A stretch of 64,000 nt of DNA, from assembly GCA_035999365.1 (NCBI GenBank), contig DASYGT010000028.1, forward strand, positions 4,796-68,795. The letters run 5' to 3'. This stretch comes from DASYGT01 sp035999365. GTDB lineage: Bacteria > Actinomycetota > Actinomycetes > Mycobacteriales > Jatrophihabitantaceae. This document shows, piece after piece, positions 1-7,097 of the stretch (position 1 is the stretch's first letter; every line of letters starts with the position of its first letter). The notes under the pieces were generated by a model that did not search any database, was not told where the DNA came from, and was given only the letters and a program-made list of their open reading frames with translations. A program made the position numbers and the translations under genes.

Positions 1-1071
1 TGTCACCACGTCAGCCCGGTCGTGTCGGTACACAACCCGTTCGATCTGGCCAACTGGACGATGCCGATCCTCGAGCTGATCATCATCGCCGGCGCCGTCT
101 TCGGTTTCATCCATGCACTGCGCCGGTTCCGCGCCGGCGATCCGATCAATCTGTCGCTCTGGTGCGCGTCACTGGTCTATCTCTTGGTGACCGAGCCGCC
201 GCTCTACTTCCCCGAATGGTTCGGTCTGGACAAGCAGTTCGGCTTCATCTTCGCGCACAACATCTTCACGGTGCAGTTCATGTGGGACCGGCTTCCGCTC
301 TACATCATCGCGATCTACCCGGCGCTCAGCCAACTGGCCTACGAACTAGTGCGGGTGCTCGGCATCTTCCGGCGGGGCGTCGTCGTCGGGTCGATCGCGG
401 TGGCCTTCGTCTGCCAGGTGTTCTACGAAATCTTCGATCAGCTCGGCCCGCAGCTGAAGTGGTGGGCGTGGAACGACGCCAACGTGAAGGTCAACCATCC
501 CGCACTTGCCTCCGTGCCGATGAACAGCATGCTGCTTTTCGCATCGGTCTCGTTCGGGGCGATGACCTACCTGGTCGTCCGACTGGTCGGCTCACCGGCC
601 GGAGACGGCGGTCCGCGCCGTGGCTGGCCGCTCGCCTGGCGCACGGTGGTGGCCGGCGTCCTGAGCCCCCCAGCGATGGGCGTGGCCGGAATCCCGGCCG
701 GAATCTTCGGCGGCAACCACCCGAACATCCACGCACAGGCGTGGATCATCGGCGTCGAACTGGGCCTGGTGTGGTTGGCCGGCGCCTGGGTGCTGATCAC
801 TCAGTTCCGGAGCCGCCTCCAGAGCTCGAGCGCCGCTGAGGTCGAGCCGATGACGCCGTTCGCGCGTACCTATCCCGCGGCCTATCTGGCCGTGATGACG
901 GTGCTCTGGTTGGGGGCGCTGCCCGCCTTCCGCGCTGCCAAACATGGCGTCACCGCGGACGGCACCCCGGTGGGCAGCGGGCTGTACGTCATGGCATGTT
1001 TCGTCGGTGCGGGCGCGGTCTTGACGCTGCTCTACACCGACCGACATCGAGTTCCGGTCCTGGCGAGCTGA
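1..1071 (+). CDS. Polytopic integral membrane protein, possibly 5'-truncated
   Basis: The reading frame is open from the first base of the window. A GTG at 22 would give 349 residues, but the true start may lie upstream. The protein has about seven hydrophobic segments, an early NPFDLANW motif, and aromatic, proline-rich loops (EPPLYFPEW, KWWAWND). No enzymatic motif is recognisable. It resembles conserved actinobacterial multi-spanning proteins of unknown role that often sit beside TetR regulators. The TetR gene starts 7 bases after its stop, so the two are probably co-transcribed and the regulator may control this gene. That the product sits in the membrane is well supported; its function is unknown. 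Confidence 0.75.
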   Translation, partial: CHHVSPVVSVHNPFDLANWTMPILELIIIAGAVFGFIHALRRFRAGDPINLSLWCASLVYLLVTEPPLYFPEWFGLDKQFGFIFAHNIFTVQFMWDRLPLYIIAIYPALSQLAYELVRVLGIFRRGVVVGSIAVAFVCQVFYEIFDQLGPQLKWWAWNDANVKVNHPALASVPMNSMLLFASVSFGAMTYLVVRLVGSPAGDGGPRRGWPLAWRTVVAGVLSPPAMGVAGIPAGIFGGNHPNIHAQAWIIGVELGLVWLAGAWVLITQFRSRLQSSSAAEVEPMTPFARTYPAAYLAVMTVLWLGALPAFRAAKHGVTADGTPVGSGLYVMACFVGAGAVLTLLYTDRHRVPVLAS

Positions 1072-1077
1072 AGGCCC

Positions 1078-1695
1078 ATGGGACATCACGGTTGGAACGG
1101 CAACCCGCCGCGCACCGAGGACGAGGCGCGTCGGCGAATTGTGAGTGCAGCTGCCGCCTGCGTCGAGAAGTTCGGGCCCGCCAAGACGACGCTCTCCGAT
1201 GTTGCGAGCGAGCTCGGCGTCACCCGCCAGACGGTGTACCGGTACTACGCCAATCTCGGTGAACTGCTTTCTGCTGTGGCCCAAGCCGGACTCGCCGACT
1301 TCGTGCAACGGATGGAACAGCACCTGGCGCGCTTCACGACGGCCGCAGACGTCGCGATCGAGTCCATCGTGTACGCCGTTCGGGCTATCCCACACGAACG
1401 ACACATCGGTGCGCTGTTCCAAGCAGGCGAGGCCGAGGTATTCAGCCGCGGCGTCACCTCGTCCATGGCGCTGTCGGTCGGCGCGGGGATTCTGCGCCGC
1501 GCTCGCGTCGATTGGTCGCAGATCGACGTGACCGATGACGATCTCGAAGGGCTCGCTGAGGTGCTGATGAGGTTGTTCGTGTCGTTCCTTCAGTACCCGA
1601 CGGACCCGCCGCGAACCGACGACGAACTGCGCGCCCTCGTACGGCGGTGGCTCGGACCGGCCTTGCATGCGCGGACGTTGTCGCCCGGCCGCTAG
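1078..1695 (+). CDS. TetR/AcrR family transcriptional regulator
   Basis: The 205-residue protein has an N-terminal TetR helix-turn-helix at about residues 18-65, with the signature TLSDVASELGVTRQTVYRYY, followed by a divergent all-helical ligand-binding region. The length is typical for the family. The ATG lies 7 bases after the membrane-protein stop and GAAGG just upstream is a plausible ribosome site. TetR proteins are usually repressors released by a small ligand. The likely target is its own operon, including the preceding membrane protein. The ligand cannot be predicted. Confidence 0.9.
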   Translation: MGHHGWNGNPPRTEDEARRRIVSAAAACVEKFGPAKTTLSDVASELGVTRQTVYRYYANLGELLSAVAQAGLADFVQRMEQHLARFTTAADVAIESIVYAVRAIPHERHIGALFQAGEAEVFSRGVTSSMALSVGAGILRRARVDWSQIDVTDDDLEGLAEVLMRLFVSFLQYPTDPPRTDDELRALVRRWLGPALHARTLSPGR

Positions 1696-1737
1696 CGCGG
1701 CTTCACTGCGGTCAACCCTTCGACGGGGCGGTGCTGG

Positions 1738-1875
1738 CCGCACGTTCGTGCGGTCAGTGTCCGTTTCGAGGCGACGACTCCCGAAATTCCGAGGTGGCCG
1801 CACGTTCGTGCGGAAATCGTTCGTCTGAGAGGCGTTTCACCCGGTACTATTACCGTAAACCGCACGTTCGTGCGG
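1738..1875. promoter_or_regulatory. Three identical 16-bp palindromes, probable HipB operators
   Basis: CCGCACGTTCGTGCGG occurs exactly at 1738-1753, 1798-1813 and 1860-1875. Each copy has 7-bp perfect arms around a TT centre. The starts are 60 and 62 bases apart, close to six helical turns. The first two copies share three extra bases upstream (TGG). The last lies 17 bases before hipB and directly follows an AT-rich patch (TACTATTACCGTAAA) that could be the -10 region. HipB proteins are known to bind several palindromes upstream of their own operon and autorepress, so these are inferred to be the operators. Binding is not shown by sequence alone. Confidence 0.8.
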
Positions 1876-1891
1876 GGACTGGAGCCCGGCC

Positions 1892-2116
1892 ATGATCGAC
1901 CATCGTTCTGGTCTCGCTACCACGTTGCGCGCGCGCCGCGAGCAGCTGAACTTGCGGCAGGAAGAGCTGGCCGACGTGGCGGGCGTGTCCGAGCGCTTCG
2001 TCTTCGCCGTGGAGAACGGCAAGCAAACCGTGCAGCTGGACAAGTTGGTCGCTGTGCTGAACGCGCTCGGCCTGCACCTGGAGATTCACCGCGGCGCCGA
2101 TCGAGAGATCCGGTGA
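1892..2116 (+). CDS. hipB: HipB-like antitoxin, XRE helix-turn-helix
   Basis: The 74-residue protein is mostly one XRE/Cro helix-turn-helix: RARREQLNLRQEELADVAGV followed by a recognition helix near residues 35-45, then VQLDKLVAVLNALGL. This is the HipB pattern. The ATG is preceded by GGAG 8 bases upstream. Its stop overlaps the GTG start of hipA (GTGA), so the two are translationally coupled. In the family, HipB neutralises HipA and represses the operon. The three palindromes upstream are the obvious binding sites. Confidence 0.9.
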   Translation: MIDHRSGLATTLRARREQLNLRQEELADVAGVSERFVFAVENGKQTVQLDKLVAVLNALGLHLEIHRGADREIR

Positions 2117-3339
2117 GCTCGCCGTCCGTCGATCGCCTTGAGCAACTGCGGACGATTGAGCAGGCCGACGTCTACAAATCCGGGCGCCGCGCAGCAACGC
2201 TGACACGTACCCCACGCGGCGTGGAGTTCAGATACCTGGCCGAGTGGCTCGAAGCAGCGCACCCGCAAATCGCGACCACGTTGCCGTTAGCGAGTGAGCC
2301 AATACTGCGACCGGCCGGCGCCGTGCCGTCATACTTCGCCGGGCTGCTGCCCGAGGGGCGACGACTCGGCGCGCTCAGGCGCGCGGTCAAGACATCGGCC
2401 GACGATGAGTTGTCTTTGCTGCTCGCTGTCGGCGCGGATGCGATCGGGGATGTGCAGGTCGTCGCTGCCGGCGTCACGCCGGCGGAGGTCCCGCCGCGAA
2501 TCGTGATCGAGAACATCGCCGCGTCGAGCTTCGCGGAGCTGATCGCTGAGCTCGGAATCCGAGCGCAACGGATAGCTCTACCGGGCGTGCAAGACAAGAC
2601 GAGCGCGGCGATGATCAATCTGCCGATCGCACGTGCGGGGGAGCGGCACATCCTCAAACTGAACCCAGTCGACGAATATCCGCACCTCGTCGAGAACGAG
2701 GCATTCTTCCTCGAAGCGGCGCGGCTGTCCGGGCTCACGGTGCCACCGAACGACGTCGTAACCGACCGCGATGGCGCGGTCGGCCTGCTGGTGCGCCGCT
2801 TCGACCGCATCACCGTCGACGGAGAAATGCGCTGTCTTGCGGTCGAGGATGGCGGTCAGGTCGCTGACCGCCCGCCTGCAGACAAGTACCTGCTCGGCAC
2901 AGACGAGACCTTTGCGGCGCTGGCGGCCGTGTGCGATGCCCCTGCACTCGCCAGCCGCGAGCTCATTCGGCAGCTGGCATTCGCCTACCTCACCGGGAAC
3001 GGCGACGCGCATGCCAAGAACTTTTCAGTCGTCCAGGATCTGGCAGGCGAGTGGATGACTTCGCCGGCCTACGACATGCCCTGTTCGCACGTCTACGGCG
3101 ACGCGACGATGGCCCTGTCGATCGGCGGCCGGCCGGGCGCCGACTTCGGAGCTGACGACTTCGCGCGCCTCGGCGGAAAGCTCGGTCTACCGGAACGCGC
3201 CACCCGTCGGGTACTCGTCGAGCTTGCCGAGCGAACCGATCGCTGGCTACCCACGCTTGATCAACTACCGTTCGACCGTGGCAGGCTCAACAAGTTGCGG
3301 CGCGTAGTCGGCCACCGACGGGGCCGGCTGACTCACTAG
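2113..3339 (+). CDS. hipA: HipA-like serine/threonine kinase toxin
   Basis: The 408-residue protein starts at GTG 2113, overlapping hipB by 4 bases. HipA features are intact: a phosphate-binding segment (LPGVQDKTSAAM), a lysine-bearing strand (HILKLNP), ENEAFFLEAARLSGL, the RRFDR segment, and the catalytic GNGDAHAKNFS followed by PAYDMP. HipA kinases phosphorylate a translation component (GltX in E. coli), causing growth arrest and persistence. The N-terminal subdomain appears complete, so this is a full-length toxin. The 3' end faces the HxlR gene 16 bases away. A short CTAGCG/CGCTAG inverted repeat spans the gap but is too weak to call a terminator. Confidence 0.93.
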   Translation: MSSPSVDRLEQLRTIEQADVYKSGRRAATLTRTPRGVEFRYLAEWLEAAHPQIATTLPLASEPILRPAGAVPSYFAGLLPEGRRLGALRRAVKTSADDELSLLLAVGADAIGDVQVVAAGVTPAEVPPRIVIENIAASSFAELIAELGIRAQRIALPGVQDKTSAAMINLPIARAGERHILKLNPVDEYPHLVENEAFFLEAARLSGLTVPPNDVVTDRDGAVGLLVRRFDRITVDGEMRCLAVEDGGQVADRPPADKYLLGTDETFAALAAVCDAPALASRELIRQLAFAYLTGNGDAHAKNFSVVQDLAGEWMTSPAYDMPCSHVYGDATMALSIGGRPGADFGADDFARLGGKLGLPERATRRVLVELAERTDRWLPTLDQLPFDRGRLNKLRRVVGHRRGRLTH

Positions 3340-3355
3340 CGAACGACGGACGGCG

Positions 3356-3847
3356 CTAGCGGTGGCGTCTCGGTGTCGGTGAGACAGCCAGTTCCGACAG
3401 CGGTACCTGGTGGCCTTCTCCGCACCGCACCTGCACGTTGACGGGCGCATCGCACTCGGTGTGCCGCAGCTGCACCGGCGGCCGGCCGCCGGGTGACACG
3501 TGCTTCGCACCCCACTCGAACAATCCGAGCACGACTGGCAGCAGGTCGCGGCCCTTTTCGGTGAGCACGTACTCGTAGCGCGTGCGCTGACCGGGGGACC
3601 GGTACGGGCTGCGTTCGAGCAGCCCGGCATCTGTCAGCTCGCGCAGCCGTGCAGCCGCAACCGCCTCGGTGATGTCGACGCGCGCGAAGAAGTCGTCGAA
3701 GCGCGTCGTGCCGTAGTACGCCTCGCGCATGATCAGCATGGCCGAACGGGTGCCGACGACATCCAGCGCCTTCCCAATGGGGCAGCGGTCGGCGCGCCAT
3801 GCCGAGCGATCACTCAACTTGCCCAGCAACACAGCTGCATCCGTCAT
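3356..3847 (-). CDS. HxlR family winged-helix regulator
   Basis: The 163-residue protein carries the HxlR domain: CPIGKALDVVGTRSAMLIMRE, then FFARVDITEAVAAARLRELTDAGLLER and YRSPGQRTRYEYVLTEKGRDL, ending at about residue 110. An additional C-terminal stretch contains two cysteines (HTECD, VRCGEGH). HxlR proteins are DNA-binding regulators often sensing thiols, aldehydes or xenobiotics. It is transcribed divergently from an MFS exporter, and an inverted repeat fills the gap. Control of the exporter is therefore the likely role. Confidence 0.92.
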   Translation of the reverse strand: MTDAAVLLGKLSDRSAWRADRCPIGKALDVVGTRSAMLIMREAYYGTTRFDDFFARVDITEAVAAARLRELTDAGLLERSPYRSPGQRTRYEYVLTEKGRDLLPVVLGLFEWGAKHVSPGGRPPVQLRHTECDAPVNVQVRCGEGHQVPLSELAVSPTPRRHR

Positions 3848-3867
3848 TCGCTCATTCTAGCTTGTGT

Positions 3868-3904
3868 TTGCCATAGTCAGCATCTAGTGTGCTGGCTATG
3901 GCAA
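3868..3904. promoter_or_regulatory. Inverted-repeat operator overlapping the exporter start codon
   Basis: The left arm TTGCCATAGTCAGCA (3868-3882) and right arm TGCTGGCTATGGCAA (3890-3904) match at 14 of 15 positions around a 7-base spacer. The right arm contains the exporter ATG at 3898. The repeat lies between the divergent HxlR gene and the MFS gene, the usual place for an HxlR site. Bound protein would block both promoter and start region of the exporter. The assignment to HxlR is inferred from position. Confidence 0.72.
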
Positions 3905-5319
3905 TTACTAGCCAGCGTCCAGGAGTCGTGCTCGCAATCGCTTCGACTGCGGCGTTCATGGCCAGCCTCGACGTCTTCATCGTCAACGTCGCCTTCAATT
4001 CCATCGGCGCCGACTTCCACCACCCCAGCCTCGCGCAACTGTCCTGGGTGCTCAGCGCGTACGCGATCGTCTACGCGGCGCTGCTCGTACCGGCCGGACG
4101 CATCGCCGACCGGTACGGACGCAAGGGTGGCTTCCTGCTCGGCATCGCACTGTTCACCCTCGCAAGTGCGGCATGCGCAGCAAGCGGCGACGTATGGTGG
4201 CTCGTCGCTTTCCGCGCCGCGCAGGCTGCGGGCGCGGCGTTGCTCACCCCGGCCAGCCTGGGTCTGGTGCTCGCGACCGCACCGGCGCAACACCGCCAGC
4301 GGTCGGTGCGCATCTGGGCTGCCACCGGTGCCGTTGCTGCGGCGTTAGGTCCGGCGGTCGGTGGCGTCCTCGTCGAAGCGTCGTGGCGCTGGGTGTTCTT
4401 GGTGAATGTTCCGGTCGGTGTGGCTGCGCTCGTTGCCACTGCGCTCTGGGTGCCACGGTCGCGAGACAAGTCGATCACCGATCTGCCTGACATGCTCGGC
4501 GCGGCCCTGCTCGCGGTGTCGATCGGCGCGCTGACGCTGGGCGTGGTGAAGGGCCCCGACTGGGGATGGGCGGCGGCGCGCACCGACGTCGCGTGGTTCG
4601 TGACAGTCGCCGCAGCGCTCGGCTTCCTCGTGAGTTCGGCGCGGCACTCGGCGCCGGTGATCGCGCCGGCGTTGCTACGCGTGCGGGCGTTCACCTGGTC
4701 GAACGCCACGGCCGTTCTGTTCGCCATCCCGTTCGCGGCGGCCCTGCTCACCAACGTGCTGTGGATGCAGCAGGTGTGGCACTACTCCGCGATCAAGACG
4801 GGTTTCGCCGTCGCGCCCGGCCCGATGATGGTGCCGATCTTTGCGGCGGTGGCCCACCGCTTGGCAAAGCGGATCCCGATCGGCGTGATCGTGGCGGTGG
4901 GTTGTGTCCTGTTCGCGGGCGGCGGGTTGATCACGCTGAGCCTTGTCGGGGCATCGCCGCACTATGCCGCGGAGCTGTTGCCCGGCTGGCTGGTCGGCGG
5001 GGTAGGGGTGGGATTCGCGCTGCCCGCCATCCTGTCGTCGGCGACCGCTGATCTTCCCGCGACGCATGCAGCGACGGGCAGTGCGGTGGTGACGATGAGC
5101 CGGCAGATCGGCACCGCATTGGGGGTGAGCCTGACGGTGGCATTGCTCGGCCACCCGGTCGGTTACGCCGCGGCGCACACTGCGTTCCAACATGCGTGGT
5201 GGGCGTTGGCCGCGGTGGCGCTTGCCGGGGCGTTGACGGCGCCTGCCATGACGCCGCGCGCAGCCAGACCGGAAACCGCCGTCGTCGCTGCGCCGACGGA
5301 AGCGACGAGTGTGGCATGA
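3898..5319 (+). CDS. MFS drug exporter, DHA2 (EmrB/QacA) type
   Basis: The protein has about 473 residues with up to 14 hydrophobic segments. DHA2 signatures are present: ASLDVFIVNVAF in segment 1, the motif-A loop GRIADRYGRK, and the motif-C-like region ALGPAVGGVL. It likely extrudes a drug or metabolite using the proton gradient. The ATG at 3898 is preferred over an in-frame GTG at 3889, although no ribosome site precedes either; the transcript may be near-leaderless. The HxlR regulator is divergent and an inverted repeat overlaps the start. The substrate is unknown. Confidence 0.92.
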   Translation: MAITSQRPGVVLAIASTAAFMASLDVFIVNVAFNSIGADFHHPSLAQLSWVLSAYAIVYAALLVPAGRIADRYGRKGGFLLGIALFTLASAACAASGDVWWLVAFRAAQAAGAALLTPASLGLVLATAPAQHRQRSVRIWAATGAVAAALGPAVGGVLVEASWRWVFLVNVPVGVAALVATALWVPRSRDKSITDLPDMLGAALLAVSIGALTLGVVKGPDWGWAAARTDVAWFVTVAAALGFLVSSARHSAPVIAPALLRVRAFTWSNATAVLFAIPFAAALLTNVLWMQQVWHYSAIKTGFAVAPGPMMVPIFAAVAHRLAKRIPIGVIVAVGCVLFAGGGLITLSLVGASPHYAAELLPGWLVGGVGVGFALPAILSSATADLPATHAATGSAVVTMSRQIGTALGVSLTVALLGHPVGYAAAHTAFQHAWWALAAVALAGALTAPAMTPRAARPETAVVAAPTEATSVA

Positions 5320-5353
5320 CGTGACGTTGCGGCGCGGCGGGCCACCGGCTCCC

Positions 5354-5379
5354 GTTTGCCCGCCCCCGCGCTCGGGTAC
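5354..5379 (+). promoter_or_regulatory. Sigma-B/sigma-F-like promoter upstream of DUF2231
   Basis: GTTT at 5354-5357, 16 bases, then GGGTAC at 5374-5379 matches the GTTT-N14-16-GGGTA pattern of actinobacterial general-stress sigma factors. It lies about 90 bases before the small leader ORF at 5472. Related elements precede several other genes in this window. Confidence 0.55.
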
Positions 5380-5471
5380 ACCGGACGCGATTGGCGTTAC
5401 CCAGCTCGAGGCGCGCTCGGCATTTCCTCTCGCCCTTGGCGCCGTGCCGACACACGAATTGGAGGCCCACC

Positions 5472-5531
5472 ATGTCGCTGGCAACGATCCTCCACCTACG
5501 TGACGCTGTCGATGATGGGCGCTCGGCATGA
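5472..5531 (+). CDS. 19-residue leader ORF coupled to DUF2231 gene
   Basis: An ATG 6 bases after a perfect GGAGG (5461-5465) opens a 19-codon frame encoding MSLATILHLRDAVDDGRSA. Its TGA overlaps the ATG of the DUF2231 gene (ATGA). The downstream gene has only a weak ribosome site of its own, so this mini-ORF may deliver ribosomes by translational coupling. No function is known for the peptide, and no attenuation-type codon run is visible. Confidence 0.5.
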   Translation: MSLATILHLRDAVDDGRSA

Positions 5532-6106
5532 CCGGCGTGCAGCCGTTGCGCGACGGCATCCACCCCCGCAGCCGGCTCGCCGGCCCCTACGGACATCCGA
5601 CGCATCCGGCCCTGGTCACGATCCCGATCGGTGCCTGGACAGCGAGCCTCATCTTCGACATCGCATCGCACATCGCGGGCAACCCCGCGTTCCTCGCGCG
5701 CGGGTCGGTATGGCTGATAGCCATAGGTGTCGTTGGCGCGCTGCTTGCCGCGATCGCTGGGTTCCTCGACCTGCTGGCCATTCCGGTGCGGTCGGCGCCG
5801 TTCCGCATTGCGCTGATACATATGACGCTCAATGTGGCTGTCGTGCTCGCCTACGTCGGCAACTTCGCCTGGCGCGAGGCCAACCACGACACGCTCCGTG
5901 CCGTGCCCGCGGGTCCGCTCGTGCTGTCCGTGATCAGCCTCGGCGTCCTCGGAGCATCGGGCTACCTCGGCGGCATGCTCGCGTACCGCTACGGAGTCCG
6001 GGTTGCCCGCGAGCACCTCGTCGTCCCCGCCCAGGGTGTCCCGGCAGCTCCGGCGGAGCGTGTCCCGGCAGACGTTGTCGCTCGTGACAACGTCCCTCCG
6101 GTATAG
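5528..6106 (+). CDS. DUF2231 family membrane protein
   Basis: The 192-residue protein has the DUF2231 signature near residues 19-45 (YGHPTHPALVTIPIGAW, then D), followed by four hydrophobic helices and a hydrophilic alanine/valine/proline-rich tail. The conserved GHPxHP motif is typical of the family, some members of which accompany heme or redox proteins. The biochemical role is unknown. It overlaps a 19-codon upstream ORF by 4 bases and lies downstream of a sigma-B/F-like promoter, suggesting stress-dependent expression. Confidence 0.88.
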   Translation: MTGVQPLRDGIHPRSRLAGPYGHPTHPALVTIPIGAWTASLIFDIASHIAGNPAFLARGSVWLIAIGVVGALLAAIAGFLDLLAIPVRSAPFRIALIHMTLNVAVVLAYVGNFAWREANHDTLRAVPAGPLVLSVISLGVLGASGYLGGMLAYRYGVRVAREHLVVPAQGVPAAPAERVPADVVARDNVPPV

Positions 6107-6118
6107 GGCGCCACAGCC

Positions 6119-6478
6119 TTACGCCCGGCGCTGAAGTATGGCTGCGCACTCGACGCAGTAGCGCGTGCTGGGCAGCGCTGCCAGCCGTTCGGCCGCAATC
6201 GCCTCCCGACAGCGCTCGCAGGTGCCGTACTCACCGACCGCGATCCGTTCGGTGGCCGCATCGATTTCGCTCAGGTGCTGCGTGGCCTGATCGAGAAGCG
6301 AATCGAGCTGGGCTCGTTCGAGCGCCACCGTCGAGCCTTCTGGATCGTGCTCGTCGTCCACGTTGCTGTCGACGGTGGACGCGTGCATGGCAACCAGCTC
6401 CGCCCGAATCGCGTCGATGCGTTCGCCAACCTCGGCGCGTTCGGATTCAAGTCGTTCGAGGGTGCTTGGTGTGCTCAC
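6119..6478 (-). CDS. TraR/DksA-type C4 zinc-finger protein
   Basis: The 119-residue protein is a coiled-coil-forming acidic helix followed by a C-terminal DksA/TraR zinc finger (CERCREA ... YCVECA, residues about 87-111). The family binds the RNA polymerase secondary channel and modulates initiation; actinobacterial members often belong to stress regulons. The tip motif of E. coli DksA is not obvious, so direct equivalence is not claimed. The start is GTG at 6478. A GTTA-N16-GGGTAC element lies 9 bases before it, so the transcript is probably leaderless. It converges with the DUF2231 gene 12 bases away. Confidence 0.9.
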   Translation of the reverse strand: MSTPSTLERLESERAEVGERIDAIRAELVAMHASTVDSNVDDEHDPEGSTVALERAQLDSLLDQATQHLSEIDAATERIAVGEYGTCERCREAIAAERLAALPSTRYCVECAAILQRRA

Positions 6479-6488
6479 GGCAGCGCAG

Positions 6489-6513
6489 TACCCCGGCAGG
6501 GGTCGGGCCTAAC
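6489..6513 (-). promoter_or_regulatory. Sigma-B/sigma-F-like promoter for the TraR/DksA-like gene
   Basis: On the minus strand GTTA (6513-6510) and GGGTA (6493-6489) are 16 bases apart. GGGTAC ends 9 bases before the GTG start, the same -10-to-start distance as the DUF1206 gene at 59333. The -35 has one mismatch to GTTT. Confidence 0.45.
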
Positions 6514-6523
6514 GCAAGGGATG

Positions 6524-6549
6524 GTTTCAGCACGACGCCGATTGGGCAC
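6524..6549 (+). promoter_or_regulatory. Weaker sigma-B/F-like element before SRPBCC gene
   Basis: GTTT at 6524-6527, 16 bases, then GGGCAC at 6544-6549 lies 35 bases before the ATG at 6585. The -10 carries C where the consensus has T. It is divergent from the similar element for the TraR/DksA-like gene, and the two share the intergenic region. Confidence 0.3.
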
Positions 6550-6584
6550 CACCTCACCATCCACAAGAAAGTTGACAGCCGTTG

Positions 6585-7028
6585 ATGACCAGCGTTTCCC
6601 GCACCATTGCGGCCACCCCGGACGAGGTTTTTGCGCAACTGGCCGACGGCTGGATCTACGCAACGTGGGTGGTCGGCGCTTGCCACATTCGCGACGTCGA
6701 TGCCGGTTGGCCGGCGGTAGGCACCCGGATTCACCACAGGGTGGGTGCGTGGCCGACGACCATCGACGACAACACCGAGGTCATTGAGGCAGTCGCTGGG
6801 TCGCGGCTCGTGCTGCAGGCTCGGGCATGGCCGGCGGGAGAGGCGCGTGTTGAGGTGACCATCGAACCTGACGGCGAGGGGTCGTTGGTGACCATGTCTG
6901 AGGCGCCGACGCACGGCATCGGCTCGTGGCTCGACAACCCGCTCCAACGGTTGGTGTTGCGCAGACGCAACCTGGAATCTCTGGCCAGGTTGGCAAGTCT
7001 GGCCGAGAAGCGACCCCCCGTGCCGTAG
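6585..7028 (+). CDS. SRPBCC (START-like) family protein
   Basis: The 147-residue protein has the SRPBCC pattern: N-terminal SRTIAATPDEVFAQLADG, the central RIHHRVGAWP segment, repeated beta strands, and a C-terminal amphipathic helix (NPLQRLVLRRRNLESLARLA). These proteins fold as a hydrophobic ligand cavity used in lipid or polyketide handling; the ligand cannot be told. ATG 6585 is chosen over the adjacent TTG 6582. The gene ends just before a strong bidirectional hairpin. Confidence 0.82.
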   Translation: MTSVSRTIAATPDEVFAQLADGWIYATWVVGACHIRDVDAGWPAVGTRIHHRVGAWPTTIDDNTEVIEAVAGSRLVLQARAWPAGEARVEVTIEPDGEGSLVTMSEAPTHGIGSWLDNPLQRLVLRRRNLESLARLASLAEKRPPVP

Positions 7029-7034
7029 TTCGCG

Positions 7035-7081
7035 GATCGTGTCCGATCCGGACCACCAGATGGTCAGGATCGGACACGATC
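7035..7081. terminator. Bidirectional hairpin terminator
   Basis: The arms 7035-7055 and 7061-7081 are 21 bases each with a single mismatch, closing a CCAGA loop. The repeat sits between two convergent genes (the SRPBCC gene ending 7028 and the FAD oxidoreductase gene ending 7098). There is no U-tract, as is common for high-GC terminators. Confidence 0.85.
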
Positions 7082-7097
7082 GCCGTCGTGAGCCGGA

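Noticed and set aside
592..1803. Long minus-strand open frame opposite the membrane protein and TetR genes
   Set aside because: It is antisense to two genes with clear family motifs, has no coherent protein and arises from high-GC third-position bias.
1738..1875. Three regularly spaced repeats that could suggest a mini-CRISPR
   Set aside because: The repeat is a perfect palindrome of 16 bases with unlike spacers of 44 and 46 bases, no cas genes, and sits directly before hipB; operator sites explain it better.
3336..3359. Short CTAGCG/CGCTAG hairpin between hipA and HxlR
   Set aside because: Only 6-bp arms with a 12-base loop that includes both stops; too weak to call a terminator.
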